Origin: Smittia aterrima
Taxonomy: Eukaryota; Arthropoda; Insecta; Diptera; Chironomidae
Assembly (NCBI GenBank): GCA_033063855.1
Contig: CP093829.1
Coordinates: 14,725,537-14,789,536, forward strand
Direction: 5' to 3'
Length of the DNA: 64,000 bases
Made by a program: the position numbers and the translations under genes. Below, in pieces: positions 1-10,551 of the stretch (position 1 is the stretch's first letter; the number at the start of each line of letters is the position of its first letter). The notes beneath the pieces were generated by a model. That model did no database searches. It was not told the DNA's origin and saw nothing but the letters and a program-made list of their open reading frames with translations.

Positions 1-3000
1 ATGGAGGCGATATTTTTCGGTCCACACGTAAGTGGATCTGCGAAATGCGGAGGCGGCTCGAGTTCGCGTCTCGCGCATTCCCGACAAATTCATCGTGAAA
101 TTTGTGCCTTGTTGTTGGGTGCGTTAGAGTCGCTGAAGATGAATCTATTTGAGTTTTGCACGGTGCTTCCAGCACAATGGGCAACGCTTACAGGCTCAAC
201 GCAATCAGTTTCATCAGCGGAGACTGAACAGCGATTAAATAAGATTATAGATTCAGCAAAGGTGAGTTCTCAATTAAATTTATGGACACTTTTATCAAAT
301 GAAAAACTCATGACAGGCTCTCGACATTGAGGATGATTTTGCTCAAAAAGCAAACTCTGATGTGGCGCAGCTTTGTGCTGAATGTATTCTCTATTGGCGT
401 CGAACGCTCTCAACGGCAAATCAGATTTCTGTCCACGCACTTCTGGCAAAGAAACATCACATTCTGCGGGTGAAACGTTTCGCTGAAGGATTCTTCGTGA
501 TTGATAACCCACGTCATCAAGCGACCGGCAGCTTGGATTCTAATTACCAGAACTACGGCAATATTTGTGAGATGGCCCGTCGTTCGAAATATCTCATTTC
601 ATTGCCACCGCTACCAGTTCACTGCGTTCCATTAGGTAAGTGAACATCTGTTGAAACTCTCATGTTGAAGACGAAGAAAATCCATGAAGGACTTTCATCG
701 CTACGAGTATTATTGATACTTATTTATTTACCAGATGGTGACGCAACATCATTGCCGTTAATCTTTGAAGATCGATATCAAGATAGCGCAGATACAATAC
801 GACGACGGACGGGTAGTGATCCACACATTAGCAGTGGACAATGTACGAAAAATAAATCAACAAGTTTCATCAATAACAACGGAGTCACGACGAACGGAAC
901 CAAAACTAAAGAATGCTCGTGCGGCATCAACAACAATTACACAATGGAGCCGTTACCAAAGCTCAACCCGTCTAATATGATTGGCGTAATGACGCCTCGC
1001 TTTGCTTTAGGCGGTGACATTCTTCAAGCGAGCTTAACGATCATCCCTGCAGCAGCTCAGAATGGTCTGCGGGGAAAAACACTGTCAAGACATTCGGTTG
1101 CGAATGTTCTTGAATCAGAAACACAGTGGGACGGCTTTCGAGAAGCTTTCGTCTCGGGAAATGTTGGAGCAACACTCCCCACACGTCACAGTAAATCACT
1201 CGACCAACTCGAAACACAAGAAAATCACATCGTAAATTCATTACCGCGTCAGAATACATTGACTCATCAAGAGAATAATTTGATTGTAAAGCCACAGGGA
1301 CCGACGCTCACGTATTATCAGCCGCTACAACATCACTCGAAGAAAAACGCGACCGCTGAAGATTTGTTAAAAAACATTACAGAATTTAAGGAGAAATATA
1401 AGAATCCCGTCGACTCCTCAAAAACTCTTGCGCAATTAACGAACGACGTTCATCCGAATAAACTTGTGAATGGAGTCTTGAATCATCAGCAACAGCCAAC
1501 AACAACGACTGTCTTCCCTAAGCAAATTCATCTAAATGCAAACAGCGTATTGACGTTAAATCGGGTCACACAAAGTTCGAATAGTCCCAAAACAGATTAC
1601 GTGCACGAGCTGAAACAGAATAATAACAATCAGAAGTCTGGCGTTGGAAATAATCAGCATTCGTGTTACTACAATTCGCTTCCGAAACATGCAGGGATGG
1701 GAATTCCACCGAGAAATTCATTTCCGCCTATTCGTGGCAAGAAGGGAAAGTCAAGCTCAAAGTCAACGAAAGGAGGCAATAAAGGGAATTTAAATACGAT
1801 TCCCCGGAGCAATTCATCGCAAGCCTTGCGACAGAATGGGAAATCTTCTACGACCCGCGCTAATGATTTGAAGAAGGTAAATGGAAATTATGGAAATGAA
1901 TCGAGCAGTTCAACCGATCAGAGCACAACAATCACACCAAAGAGACGAAGCAAAAAACTTTTGTCAAGTCGAAGTGTCCCTTTTAAATTGGAGCTATTGG
2001 AAACTGAATCGACTGGGCCTCCGGGCTTTAGTGAAAGTCTTCCAAATCTTGCTCCACCACCGCCAGCTTTCTCAAACTCCCCGCCGCTTTCTATGAAATC
2101 ACGCAACCGAACAAGTTGCAGTGAATCAACATCATCCCTAAGTGAGCAAAGTGGTTACGTTTCTAGTCATCGCAGCAGTTTGCCATCGTCCCCAGAAACT
2201 CTAAGGAACGAGCGGCGAGCATTCAATGGTGAGCAATTACGAAAGAAACTTTTAAAATTACTCGAACAGCAACCACAGAGAAAAGGTTTGGATGAGAAGA
2301 AGCGGCAAAATTCGGGTTTTTCTCAGCAAAAACGGCACAGCAGTGGCAATGCTATCGAGCGGAACAAATCGTTGACGTTTAATGGAAAATCATCGTCACC
2401 ATGGGAAAACCTGCAAAGAGATTTAGTTGAAATTCCACCAATAGCTACGTCACCACAACAATTCAAACAGAATGAAAGGCAATCAACGCTAGATTCAAGA
2501 GCAAAGCTACGAACGAGAAAACCTTCTGAGAAGTCAAAGTCAGACTTTGATCTAACGAGCTTACCAATGGATCAACCTTTCGAAGATTTGCGTCTTCCTC
2601 CCCCACAGCAATTCCGAGACGTTGCACCTCTTCCGCCTGACGAGTTTCGTGATCCACCGTCAATCAACGAGGAAACGAATGCGACACTCATCGAAAAAGA
2701 TAAGAACCCCCCAACTCATCTTCCAATAATCAAACAGCAAAAGTCACACGCTCCATTGATTCAACAACAGTCGAATCCGGTTCAATCACAAACAATGACA
2801 ATCCATCCGCAAATCATCGAGGCCATCGATAATCCACTCTATCATGTTTACGAGATTAAGCGACAGCCTGGACCGGCTCGTCCATTCGTAAAATCGCAAA
2901 GCAACAACGAATTGATTGGAATGGTTCGAGCTGCTTCTGTCAACGATAAAATGATTAGTCAGTCGCATCATACGCATCTAAAGAATCTATCAAAGCCAAG

Positions 3001-4214
3001 CTCGCCAGCACAGAATTCCGACCGTTCTGATAATGAAAACAAGAAGGAGTCACCGATGATGCTTCTGGAATTTGAAAAATGCCGCGAGGAATTCCGCAAG
3101 CAGATCAACTACTCCGGTTCAATTTATTCTGATTTCTCAAAGCTTGCATCGGAAATGCCATATTTTCACATCAGCGATGAATACCGAACGTTTTCTCCCG
3201 GTGGAGTTCATTTGATTATCTGCGTGCACGGGCTTGATGGGAATTCAGCTGACTTACGACTAGTCAGGACATATCTTGAACTGGGACTTCCTGGAGCACA
3301 TCTTGAGTTTCTGTAAGGCTTTAAAACACAGCTAAATCTGATTTCCATTTCCCTTTAACGATATATTTATTTTCACAGAATGTCTGAGAGAAATCAAGGA
3401 GACACATTCTCAGACTTTGAAACGATGACAGATCGTTTGGTGGGGGAGATTTTGTATCACATCGAGTCGTTCGCATTGAATCCAACGAGAATCTCGTTCG
3501 TAGCACATTCACTTGGCACGATTATCGTCAGATCAGCTTTGTCACGACCACAAATGCGACCGTTACTTCCCCGGCTCCATACGTTTCTCTCGCTTTCTGG
3601 TCCACACCTGGGCACACTGTACAATAACAGCGGTTTGGTAAACATGGGTAAGGAGCAAGCATGAAAGAATCTAGAACGAAAGGTCAAAATTTGCATCGCA
3701 AATCTTTTCAGGGATGTGGTTTATGCAGAAGTGGAAGAAGAGTGGCTCATTGCTTCAACTTTGTATGCGGGACTCGAGCGATATGCGACAAAGTTTTCTC
3801 TACCGATTAAGTCAACGCAGCACGTTACATCACTTCAAGAATGTTTTGCTTTGTGGCTCATCTCAAGACCGATACGTTCCCCCGCATTCAGCGCGATTAG
3901 AGCTTTGCAAAGCAGCCATAAGAGACCAATCGAGCTTGGGTGTTATTTACAGGTGACTTCTTCTGCCACTCTTGAATGTACTTGATTTCAATCTCATGAA
4001 ACTTTGTTATGTCGTCCACAGGGAAATGGTTCACAATATAATCGCTCCTATGATTTCGAGGCCTGAGTTGACTCTGGCACGATACGATGTTCATCACGCT
4101 TTGCCGAACACCGCAAACACTCTCATTGGGCGGGCAGCTCACATTGCAGTTCTAGACTCTGAGTTGTTTATCGAAAAGTTTTTACTCGTGTGCGGTTTGA
4201 AGTTCTTCAGCTAG
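1..4214 (+). CDS. FAM135-family protein with C-terminal lipase-like (DUF676) domain, 5' partial
   Basis: Exons 1-261, 317-635, 735-3312, 3379-3647, 3712-3952 and 4022-4214 join in frame with GT-AG introns and give 1,286 residues in the window. The gene starts upstream: the ATG at base 1 lies inside a conserved FAM135 block (reads like LESVVFG in vertebrates), so it is an internal Met. Exons 1-2 match the family N-terminal domain, including the LRVKRFAEGFF stretch, followed by SLPLIFEDRY. Exon 3 is a long, low-complexity Ser/Gln/Asn/Pro-rich linker. From about base 3200 the alpha/beta-hydrolase domain begins (ICVHGLDGNSADLR). The nucleophile motif is AHSLG (Ser codon 3509-3511), followed by SSQDRYVP with a possible Asp and VHHALP with the likely His. 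FAM135 proteins are predicted serine hydrolases whose substrate I do not know. A possible poly(A) signal lies at 4952-4957. Confidence 0.9.
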
Positions 4215-5004
4215 CTGACTAGAATGAAAATGTTTTAAAGGAATTTAATGTTGACGAATGAAATGAAAAAGCGAATTAAATGTTGAAAACGGAAAATTCT
4301 ATTTTAACGAAATAGTTGGATGGTTAGTTAGGTGTTGTTATGAAGTTATGAAGAGATTTTCGTTTCTCTTAGATCAATCAAAAGTTTTTCTTTTTCGTTC
4401 TTAAGATTCGAAATTAGCGAAGAAATTAGATTATCTTAAAGTTATAAAAAAGATTTTTTTCCCAAAATCTAAGATATTTCGAGTAATTCTTACGCATCTA
4501 AGAAAAAAAAACGTTTTTAAAGAACTTTTTGGACACAATTATCAAAAGACTTAAGTAAATAATTTTTGTAAAACTTTTGTGAAACTTTTTTAATAAAACG
4601 AAAGTAGCAAAACTCAATTTAAGGAAAGCAAAAATGTAAAAGGAAAATTCGAAAATGAAATTAAAGCATTCGATGAGTTTCATGTTCTACGAGCAAAGGA
4701 AATCACGAACATTCGTTTAACTTTTGTGGACAGACTAAGACACCAAAATCAAAAGAATTAACACTTGGACTGAAACAAAACGATCAAAAGATTTTCTTCT
4801 GTTTCAAAACGCATTAAGTTTATTCTTCCTCTCTCTCATACAAACGATTGGCAATTATATGAACCACGAGCCGTCTCAAAGTTTTAAAGTAGATAATCTC
4901 GTCTGTCCAAACAAATGATATATTTGTAACAAAATCTTTCTGATCCGAAGTAATAAAGAGGAAAATCAACTAAAATTATTTAATGAAAAACTGATTTTTA
5001 TTGT
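4215..5004. other. 3' flank between convergent FAM135 and rhodanese genes
   Basis: No coding exon is seen. It probably holds the 3' UTR of the FAM135 gene, with AATAAA at 4952-4957. AATAAA for the opposite-strand rhodanese gene lies at 4997-5002, two bases beyond its stop codon. The sequence is very AT-rich. Confidence 0.5.
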
Positions 5005-5751
5005 TTAAATTTTCTCCTTCTCAGCCCATTCGGTCCAACTTCCTTTGTAGTTCTTCACACTAAAATTATAAAAATAAATTAGAACCCAAAGTCAAATCAT
5101 ATTATCCTTAAAATTTACGTCTTGAAACCCAAAGCGACAGCTTGATCCGCCGCTTTTTGTGCTCTACCACCAAGTTTGCAATGAAATATGATTTCCTGAT
5201 CAGCTGACGGCTTGTCATGATGATATTTAGTGTGGAACTCATCAGATGACATTGTTAATGCTTCCCCAACCTGTGACACTTCAAAATGATTTTATTGGAT
5301 TAACAAATTTTGCTTTTGTGTTAGTTAGAAGCGAGGAAATGTTAGATAGTCGATAATGCATAAACTATTCAGTCCCCACATTAAAAATTTGTCGACTCTT
5401 ACTTTGTGTAGCCCAATGTAAGAATTTGCTGAATGGCTTGATTCGATCGATTCCCAGTTCGGCAAGAAAATATCAAATACGAGTCCAATTTAGGCTTCTT
5501 TACTCGATACAACAATTCAAACTCTCGATCAGATAATTCATCAGAGAACGATCGACGAACATGACCCACTTTCGTAATGAAGGTTCTTAGTTTTAGTATC
5601 TTAACTATTTATGCAACTTACATGGAATATTAATTGAAGTTGGAATCGATCCAGTCTCAGCGATTTCTGCTGGTTCGCGGACATCAATGAGAAGCTTCTC
5701 AGGATGATTCGGCAAATCCTTAACTTCCTCGTAAGTTGCAATTGAAGACAT
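5005..5751 (-). CDS. Single-domain rhodanese sulfurtransferase (TSTD1 / Hsp67B2-like) with two alternative middle exons
   Basis: Read on the minus strand. Exon 1 is 5622-5751 (starts MSSIATYEEVKDLP, contains LLIDVREPAEI and ends in SINIP). Two candidate second exons follow, 5403-5568 (2a) and 5119-5278 (2b). A common last exon is 5005-5059 (VKNYKGSWTEWAEKEKI). Exon 1 plus 2a plus last gives 116 residues; with 2b it gives 114. Both are full length for one-domain rhodaneses. Each second exon has its own active-site loop: CRTGNR in 2a and CKLGGR in 2b, both keeping the catalytic Cys that carries a persulfide. Both start in phase 1 and end in phase 2, so either splices in frame while including or skipping both does not. 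Such proteins transfer sulfane sulfur, for example from thiosulfate. The physiological acceptor is unknown. Confidence 0.85.
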
Positions 5752-6190
5752 TTTAGCGTGAACTTCACCGGTTGAGCTCGAAAATAAAAGTGAGAGAATA
5801 TTTTGTTTTCATGCGATGTTTACTGTTCAGGGATTTCGGCAAGCGTTTCATTTTTCTAATAAGTTTGAAGACCCTGGCTTTCTGCTTTCAATAAAAAAAA
5901 ACAACTGAGAAATTTACATCACGTGCGTTTGATTTTTCTATGTTTCTCCGTTAAAATCTTCTGCAAATATCGCTAAGTTTGTTTGATTTGACTGATAGAT
6001 ATTTTTTGATGACAGAGAAAAGAATCTTCATTGTGTGTTAAGAGGTTAAATACATGAAAACGTTTTCACCTCAAAGCTTTATCGTAATCTCTCGATTGAT
6101 AAGAACGGAATCAATAATTTTTTGCTAATATCGTAGAAAACCTAAAATTGAAGTGTTAGTCAGATTGAGAGTTTTGTTGAAGACACAATT
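5752..6190. promoter_or_regulatory. Shared upstream region of divergent rhodanese and carboxylesterase genes
   Basis: 439 bp lie between two start codons pointing apart, so both promoters must sit here unless an unseen 5' UTR intron exists. It is AT-rich and I see no convincing TATA box at the right spacing. Confidence 0.4.
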
Positions 6191-7816
6191 ATGAATTTCG
6201 AGGATTTTTTAGTTGAAACGGAATATGGGCCAGTTCAAGGAATCGAAAGAAGTGCAATCTTTGGTCGAAGTTACGTGAATTTTCAAGGAATTCCTTACAT
6301 GAAAGCTCCAGTCGGAAAGCTTCGATTTCGTGATCCACAACCACCGGAAAAATGGACCGAAACGCTCGATGCCACAATTGAACCTCCAAGTTATTGTTTT
6401 TATCATTCAGCAAAAGGCGGCCAAGAGGATGCCGGTGTTTTGAATGTTTTCGTTCCCATCTGCTCGAACAGATCTGAGTTGCTTCCTGTCATGGTTTATC
6501 TCTATGGCGGCGGATTTCAAATGGGATCGAGCAAAACGGATTTTTATGGGCCCGATTACTTCATGCAAAAGGATGTGGTTTTAGTTACGATGAATTATCG
6601 ACCTGGTCCGATCGGATTTTTATGCTTGAGCGATCCAACGCTGGGTGTTCCGGGCAATGCGGGATTAAAAGATCAAGCATTCGGACTAAAATGGGTCCAG
6701 AAAAACATAGAAAAGTTCAACGGAGATTCGAACAATGTTACGCTCTTTGGAGATAGTGCTGGCGGGGCATCCACCCATTATCATATGATTTCCGATCAGT
6801 CGAAGGGTTTGTTCCAAAAAGCGATTTTAATGTCGGGATGTGCTTTCAACAAAACATGGACAATGCCTCCAAGAAAGAATTTCGCACAACGATTGGGGAA
6901 GAAACTTGGATGGGACGAAACCGGAGGTGAGAAAAAACTCTTAGAAGTGCTTGAAGCTGCCGATCCCTGTGAGTTGATGAAACAAAGTGTTCCAGCAAAT
7001 ATTTTAAATGACGAAGACTTCGCTGAGTTCATCATCTTCGCCTTTTGTCCTGTAGTTGAGCCTTACACAACGGAAACAACTTTTATCCATGAGGATCCTG
7101 TGCTGATGAGTAGAGAAGCTTGGTCAAAAAATATCAGTTGTATCATCGGAGGGAATTCGCTAGAAGGAATTTTCGCGACAGTTTCCGGACGAAAAGAAAA
7201 CTTTATTGACTCTTTTGAGAACGCAAATTATTTTGCGCCACTATCGGAATTAGTTTTGAATGTCGGGAGTGATGACGCTGCACGATTTGGGACGAGAATC
7301 AAGAAAATTTACTTTGAATACGCTCGTTTGACTCAAACGAACTATGAACTCTTCTATCAATATGCCACTGACCGCCATTTCTGGCATGGACTTCAAAATG
7401 CTGTGAAATCACGACTGAGCGTACAAGGAAAAGGAAAAACGTTTTTGTATCGTTTTGATGCAAGCACAGAATTGAATTTGTTAAAGAAATATAACAAGGC
7501 GGAGAGTTTTACTGGAGCAGCGCATGGTGATGCGGTTTTCTATCTTTTTGCTTCAATTTATTTAGAGCTTCCACCTATCGAATCAAAAGAATTTCAACTA
7601 ATTCAGAAGATGATTGAATTGTTCACAAGTTTCGCAACGACGGGAGAACCAATCTGCTCTGATTCTGAGAAATGGCTTCCAGTTACTTCTATCAAACCAC
7701 CACTCAACTGCCTCAACATTTCTGAAAAGAAACTTGAACTGATTGATTTACCTGAAGGCGACCGACTGATGTTATGGGACACAGTTTACAAAGACGCAAA
7801 GGTTCCAATGTTTTAA
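6191..7816 (+). CDS. Carboxylesterase, intracellular alpha-esterase type
   Basis: One uninterrupted 541-residue frame, the usual length of type-B carboxylesterases. Visible landmarks are the oxyanion-hole GGGF (about residues 106-109), the nucleophile elbow GDSAGG with Ser189, acidic Glu325 in GGNSLEGIF, and His445 in AAHGDAVF, so the catalytic triad is complete. No signal peptide is seen (N-terminus MNFEDFLVETEYG), which fits the cytosolic alpha-esterase group rather than secreted juvenile-hormone esterases or acetylcholinesterase. These enzymes hydrolyse or sequester carboxyl esters, including xenobiotics. The oxyanion-hole Gly that is Asp in some organophosphate-resistant flies appears as Gly here. 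AATAAA lies at 8151-8156. The intronless structure could reflect retroposition or intron loss. Confidence 0.93.
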   Translation: MNFEDFLVETEYGPVQGIERSAIFGRSYVNFQGIPYMKAPVGKLRFRDPQPPEKWTETLDATIEPPSYCFYHSAKGGQEDAGVLNVFVPICSNRSELLPVMVYLYGGGFQMGSSKTDFYGPDYFMQKDVVLVTMNYRPGPIGFLCLSDPTLGVPGNAGLKDQAFGLKWVQKNIEKFNGDSNNVTLFGDSAGGASTHYHMISDQSKGLFQKAILMSGCAFNKTWTMPPRKNFAQRLGKKLGWDETGGEKKLLEVLEAADPCELMKQSVPANILNDEDFAEFIIFAFCPVVEPYTTETTFIHEDPVLMSREAWSKNISCIIGGNSLEGIFATVSGRKENFIDSFENANYFAPLSELVLNVGSDDAARFGTRIKKIYFEYARLTQTNYELFYQYATDRHFWHGLQNAVKSRLSVQGKGKTFLYRFDASTELNLLKKYNKAESFTGAAHGDAVFYLFASIYLELPPIESKEFQLIQKMIELFTSFATTGEPICSDSEKWLPVTSIKPPLNCLNISEKKLELIDLPEGDRLMLWDTVYKDAKVPMF

Positions 7817-8431
7817 GTCAAAAATTCAAATCACTCGGGTATTTTGTATTCAAAATATTTTTTATTCACGAAAATATTCTTATCATGAGCGGCACTAGAA
7901 AGGCACCTTGGCGTTTCTTTCAAGTTTTAGTACCGAAACTGATCAACAAACTTTATAACAAGAGCCTGAAGTATTTTCTCTTTCTTATTTATGGCACAAT
8001 GTACAAAAGGTTCAATGATCTTTATCTTCGGCTAAACTCCATTTAGCAGCACCAATCCAACATTTAATTAGTTAACAATCTTTTTTATGTGACCCTAGAG
8101 AGATTTTTAATTTCTGGTGGTTTGAGTGAACTGCTGTTTGTATTTATGATAATAAATTCTAAATTATTTCTTCAGTCTTTCTAACTAAAACTTTAAATCC
8201 AACTAATTTGTTAATGAAGTGGACATACAGAACTTATTGCTTTGACCAATGGCCATTGGTCGATCTCTACTCTGATGAACTTAAAACTTAAGAAAGGACT
8301 TCCTTTCTGTATCAAAAATAATTTGTTTGTTTCGATTTTTTTTTTTCGTTAATTTACTGTCGATACAAAATAATAATTCTCTCGTGCTTTAACAAAAAAA
8401 ATATTTAGTTTTCGTTGATTAAATAATAATC
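7817..8431. other. 3' flank between convergent esterase and TatD-like genes
   Basis: AT-rich, with no coding exon recognised. It carries the esterase 3' UTR with AATAAA at 8151-8156. The short open frame at 7774-8046 runs off the esterase gene and has no recognisable content. Confidence 0.5.
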
Positions 8432-9763
8432 TTACTGAGACAGCCCGAAGAGCTTCAAAGCATTGAAAGCAGTTGACAATGCTATATCTTCGGGTTTCTT
8501 TTGCATGAACGATGCAATAAGCTCGACGAGGGCCGGCAAACAACAAGGTTCGTTTCGTTGAAACGTGCAGTATCTTGAGGTGAGAATGAAGGCAATTAGC
8601 GGAGTCGATTTAAAATCAATTAACTAACAACTTACCGGTGAAGAAACATTAATGATCTTTCGGTCAGGCCTGACTTAACAGTTGCTGAGAGTTTGGAAGC
8701 GCGTGTATTGGGGTACATGAAAGGCGAGTCACTTTCTACGAGGAGACGATCGAGCGGTATCAGATTGGATTCTAAAAGTTTCCTTACAGAATTTTCGGAT
8801 TTGTCCTAAATGGGAATGTTCATGTCATTAAAAAATCATTTCAAAACAAAGAAAATTCGTTACCTTGCATAAAAACCCAGTCAGCGCCAAGTAAAATCCA
8901 TTTTCTAAATACAAATTTGCTTCCTCGATTGTTCCCATGAAGCTCCTGATTATCTTTGGTGGAGAATTTGGAAAACTTCAAAAAGAATCAGTAACGGATG
9001 ATGCAAATATCTTGATTTCGCTTACTCTGATAATATTTCCATGACATCTTCCTGAGCTGACCTTTCATGAACCAAAATCGGCTTTTCCAGATCACAAGCA
9101 AGTTTGATTTGACGACGAAACATTTCCTTTTGTGTGTCACTGTCAGCAACATCGCGATGATAATCTAAACCGCATGGCCCAATTGCAACGACTTCAGGTT
9201 GTTGAGCAATCTCTTCGAACTCGAGCCAACTGTTTGGGTCTTCGATGACATTTTTTGAATCCATCGGATGAATACCGCATGACGAATAAATTACGCCCGG
9301 GTAGATCCGCGTTAGTCGCAAAGCTTCTTTACAGCTTTTCACGTTACTCCCATGAACGAGAATCTTTTGAACTCCTGTGAACAGATCATTAAGATCAAAT
9401 TATGACTAATTGTTATGCGTTATAAACTGTGTGAGAAAGTTCTATTAATAGAAGCAAACATCGGAAAGTTTTGTGTTTTTGCTTAAACAAAAAAAAATCG
9501 AAAGCAAGGTCGTAATAAAAATAAAAATGTTTGCACAGTCTTCTTTTTGAACTAACCAGAATCTTTGGATCGCTTCAAAACCAAGTCAAGATCGCGAAAG
9601 AACTTTTTATTTGTCAAGTTAGCCCCACAATCTGAAATAGAACAAACATATGACTAATGGAATGTTCTTATTCATCCAGATAACAATTGAGAGCACCTAT
9701 CACAATAAGATTCTCATATAACTCGCTTAAGTTGTTATTCTCTGAGATATTTTCAGCTGCCAT
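8432..9763 (-). CDS. TatD-family metal-dependent nuclease homologue with altered active site
   Basis: Exons on the minus strand: 9697-9763, 9557-9631, 9026-9374, 8864-8975, 8636-8805 and 8432-8573, all GT-AG and in phase, giving 304 residues. The TIM-barrel landmarks appear in order: DCGANL (first metal motif, eukaryotic form), SCGIHPMD, AIGPCGLDY, LVHERSA (His about 150), IIRSFMGT, VESDSPF (Asp about 227) and C-terminal RNEPC..LP. In active TatD nucleases the third and fifth blocks read GECGLD and HCFTG. Here the metal-bridging Glu is Pro114 and the His is Arg174, while the other ligands remain. TatD enzymes are 3'-5' exonucleases acting on DNA or RNA during repair and apoptosis. With these two changes catalysis is doubtful, although the frame and all splice sites are intact. 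Confidence 0.85.
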
Positions 9764-10551
9764 CGCTCACTAACGTTTCGATATGTTGTTCACTGAACTG
9801 AAGTACCCGATAAAGACTATTTAAAACTTAATAATTAAATTAGAATATTAAAACTAAGTGATGTTTAAAAGTTGTAAAAAAAATGTACTGGCGAGTCAGC
9901 GGAAAAATTACACAAATTCGTTATCAACAGAAAAATATCGTACAATGTTTCAACAAGTTGAATGCGGGTGTGGATCAGCGACATGAATTCGTCTAGAGAC
10001 TTCAGTGAAACGAAACATTGCACAGGGTGGATCTCGAGAAAAGTCGAAGGAAAACTCGGATTGTTTATCTTTTTGTTAAGAGAACATTTTTCACATTGGA
10101 ATCGTGTCGAGCTGTGAATTGTTCTAAAATCGTGAAGAAAATTGAAGTAAACTAGATGAGTCTTTCGAATCAAATTTGCTACACTCTGAACACTTCGAAT
10201 TAAAGATTTTTAAGAAGAACAAAGAATTTTCCATACTTTTCTGGTATCATCAATATTTCTTCAAGTTTTCTTCAGTTTCAAGTCTTCAAAACAAACGAAA
10301 GTTGACGAACTACGACGTGTCAAAGTTACTTCCTACTCTAAAGTGATTCTCCAGTACTTTGCTTCAAAATTTTAAACAATAATCGATACATCCAAGTGAA
10401 GAACAAAAGGAAAGGAAAATTGCAAAACAAAATAAATATTTTGTATATATTGCATAATAGTATTCTGACATTCGTGCATTCCGTTTAGTTATTGATGGAA
10501 GTGATAGCAAAATAGAGTAAATCCGCTTCGCGGAAGCTTTTTCCATCGAGG
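9764..10551. promoter_or_regulatory. Upstream region of divergent TatD-like and ankyrin/SOCS genes
   Basis: 788 bp between head-to-head genes. No RNA gene or conserved exon is seen. The open frame 9865-10173 (minus) resembles no family I know and overlaps the presumed TatD-like promoter. Confidence 0.35.

Noticed and set aside
1..3. ATG at base 1 as the FAM135 start codon
   Set aside because: It falls inside a conserved block of the family, and the N-terminal domain would be missing, so the gene begins upstream of the window.
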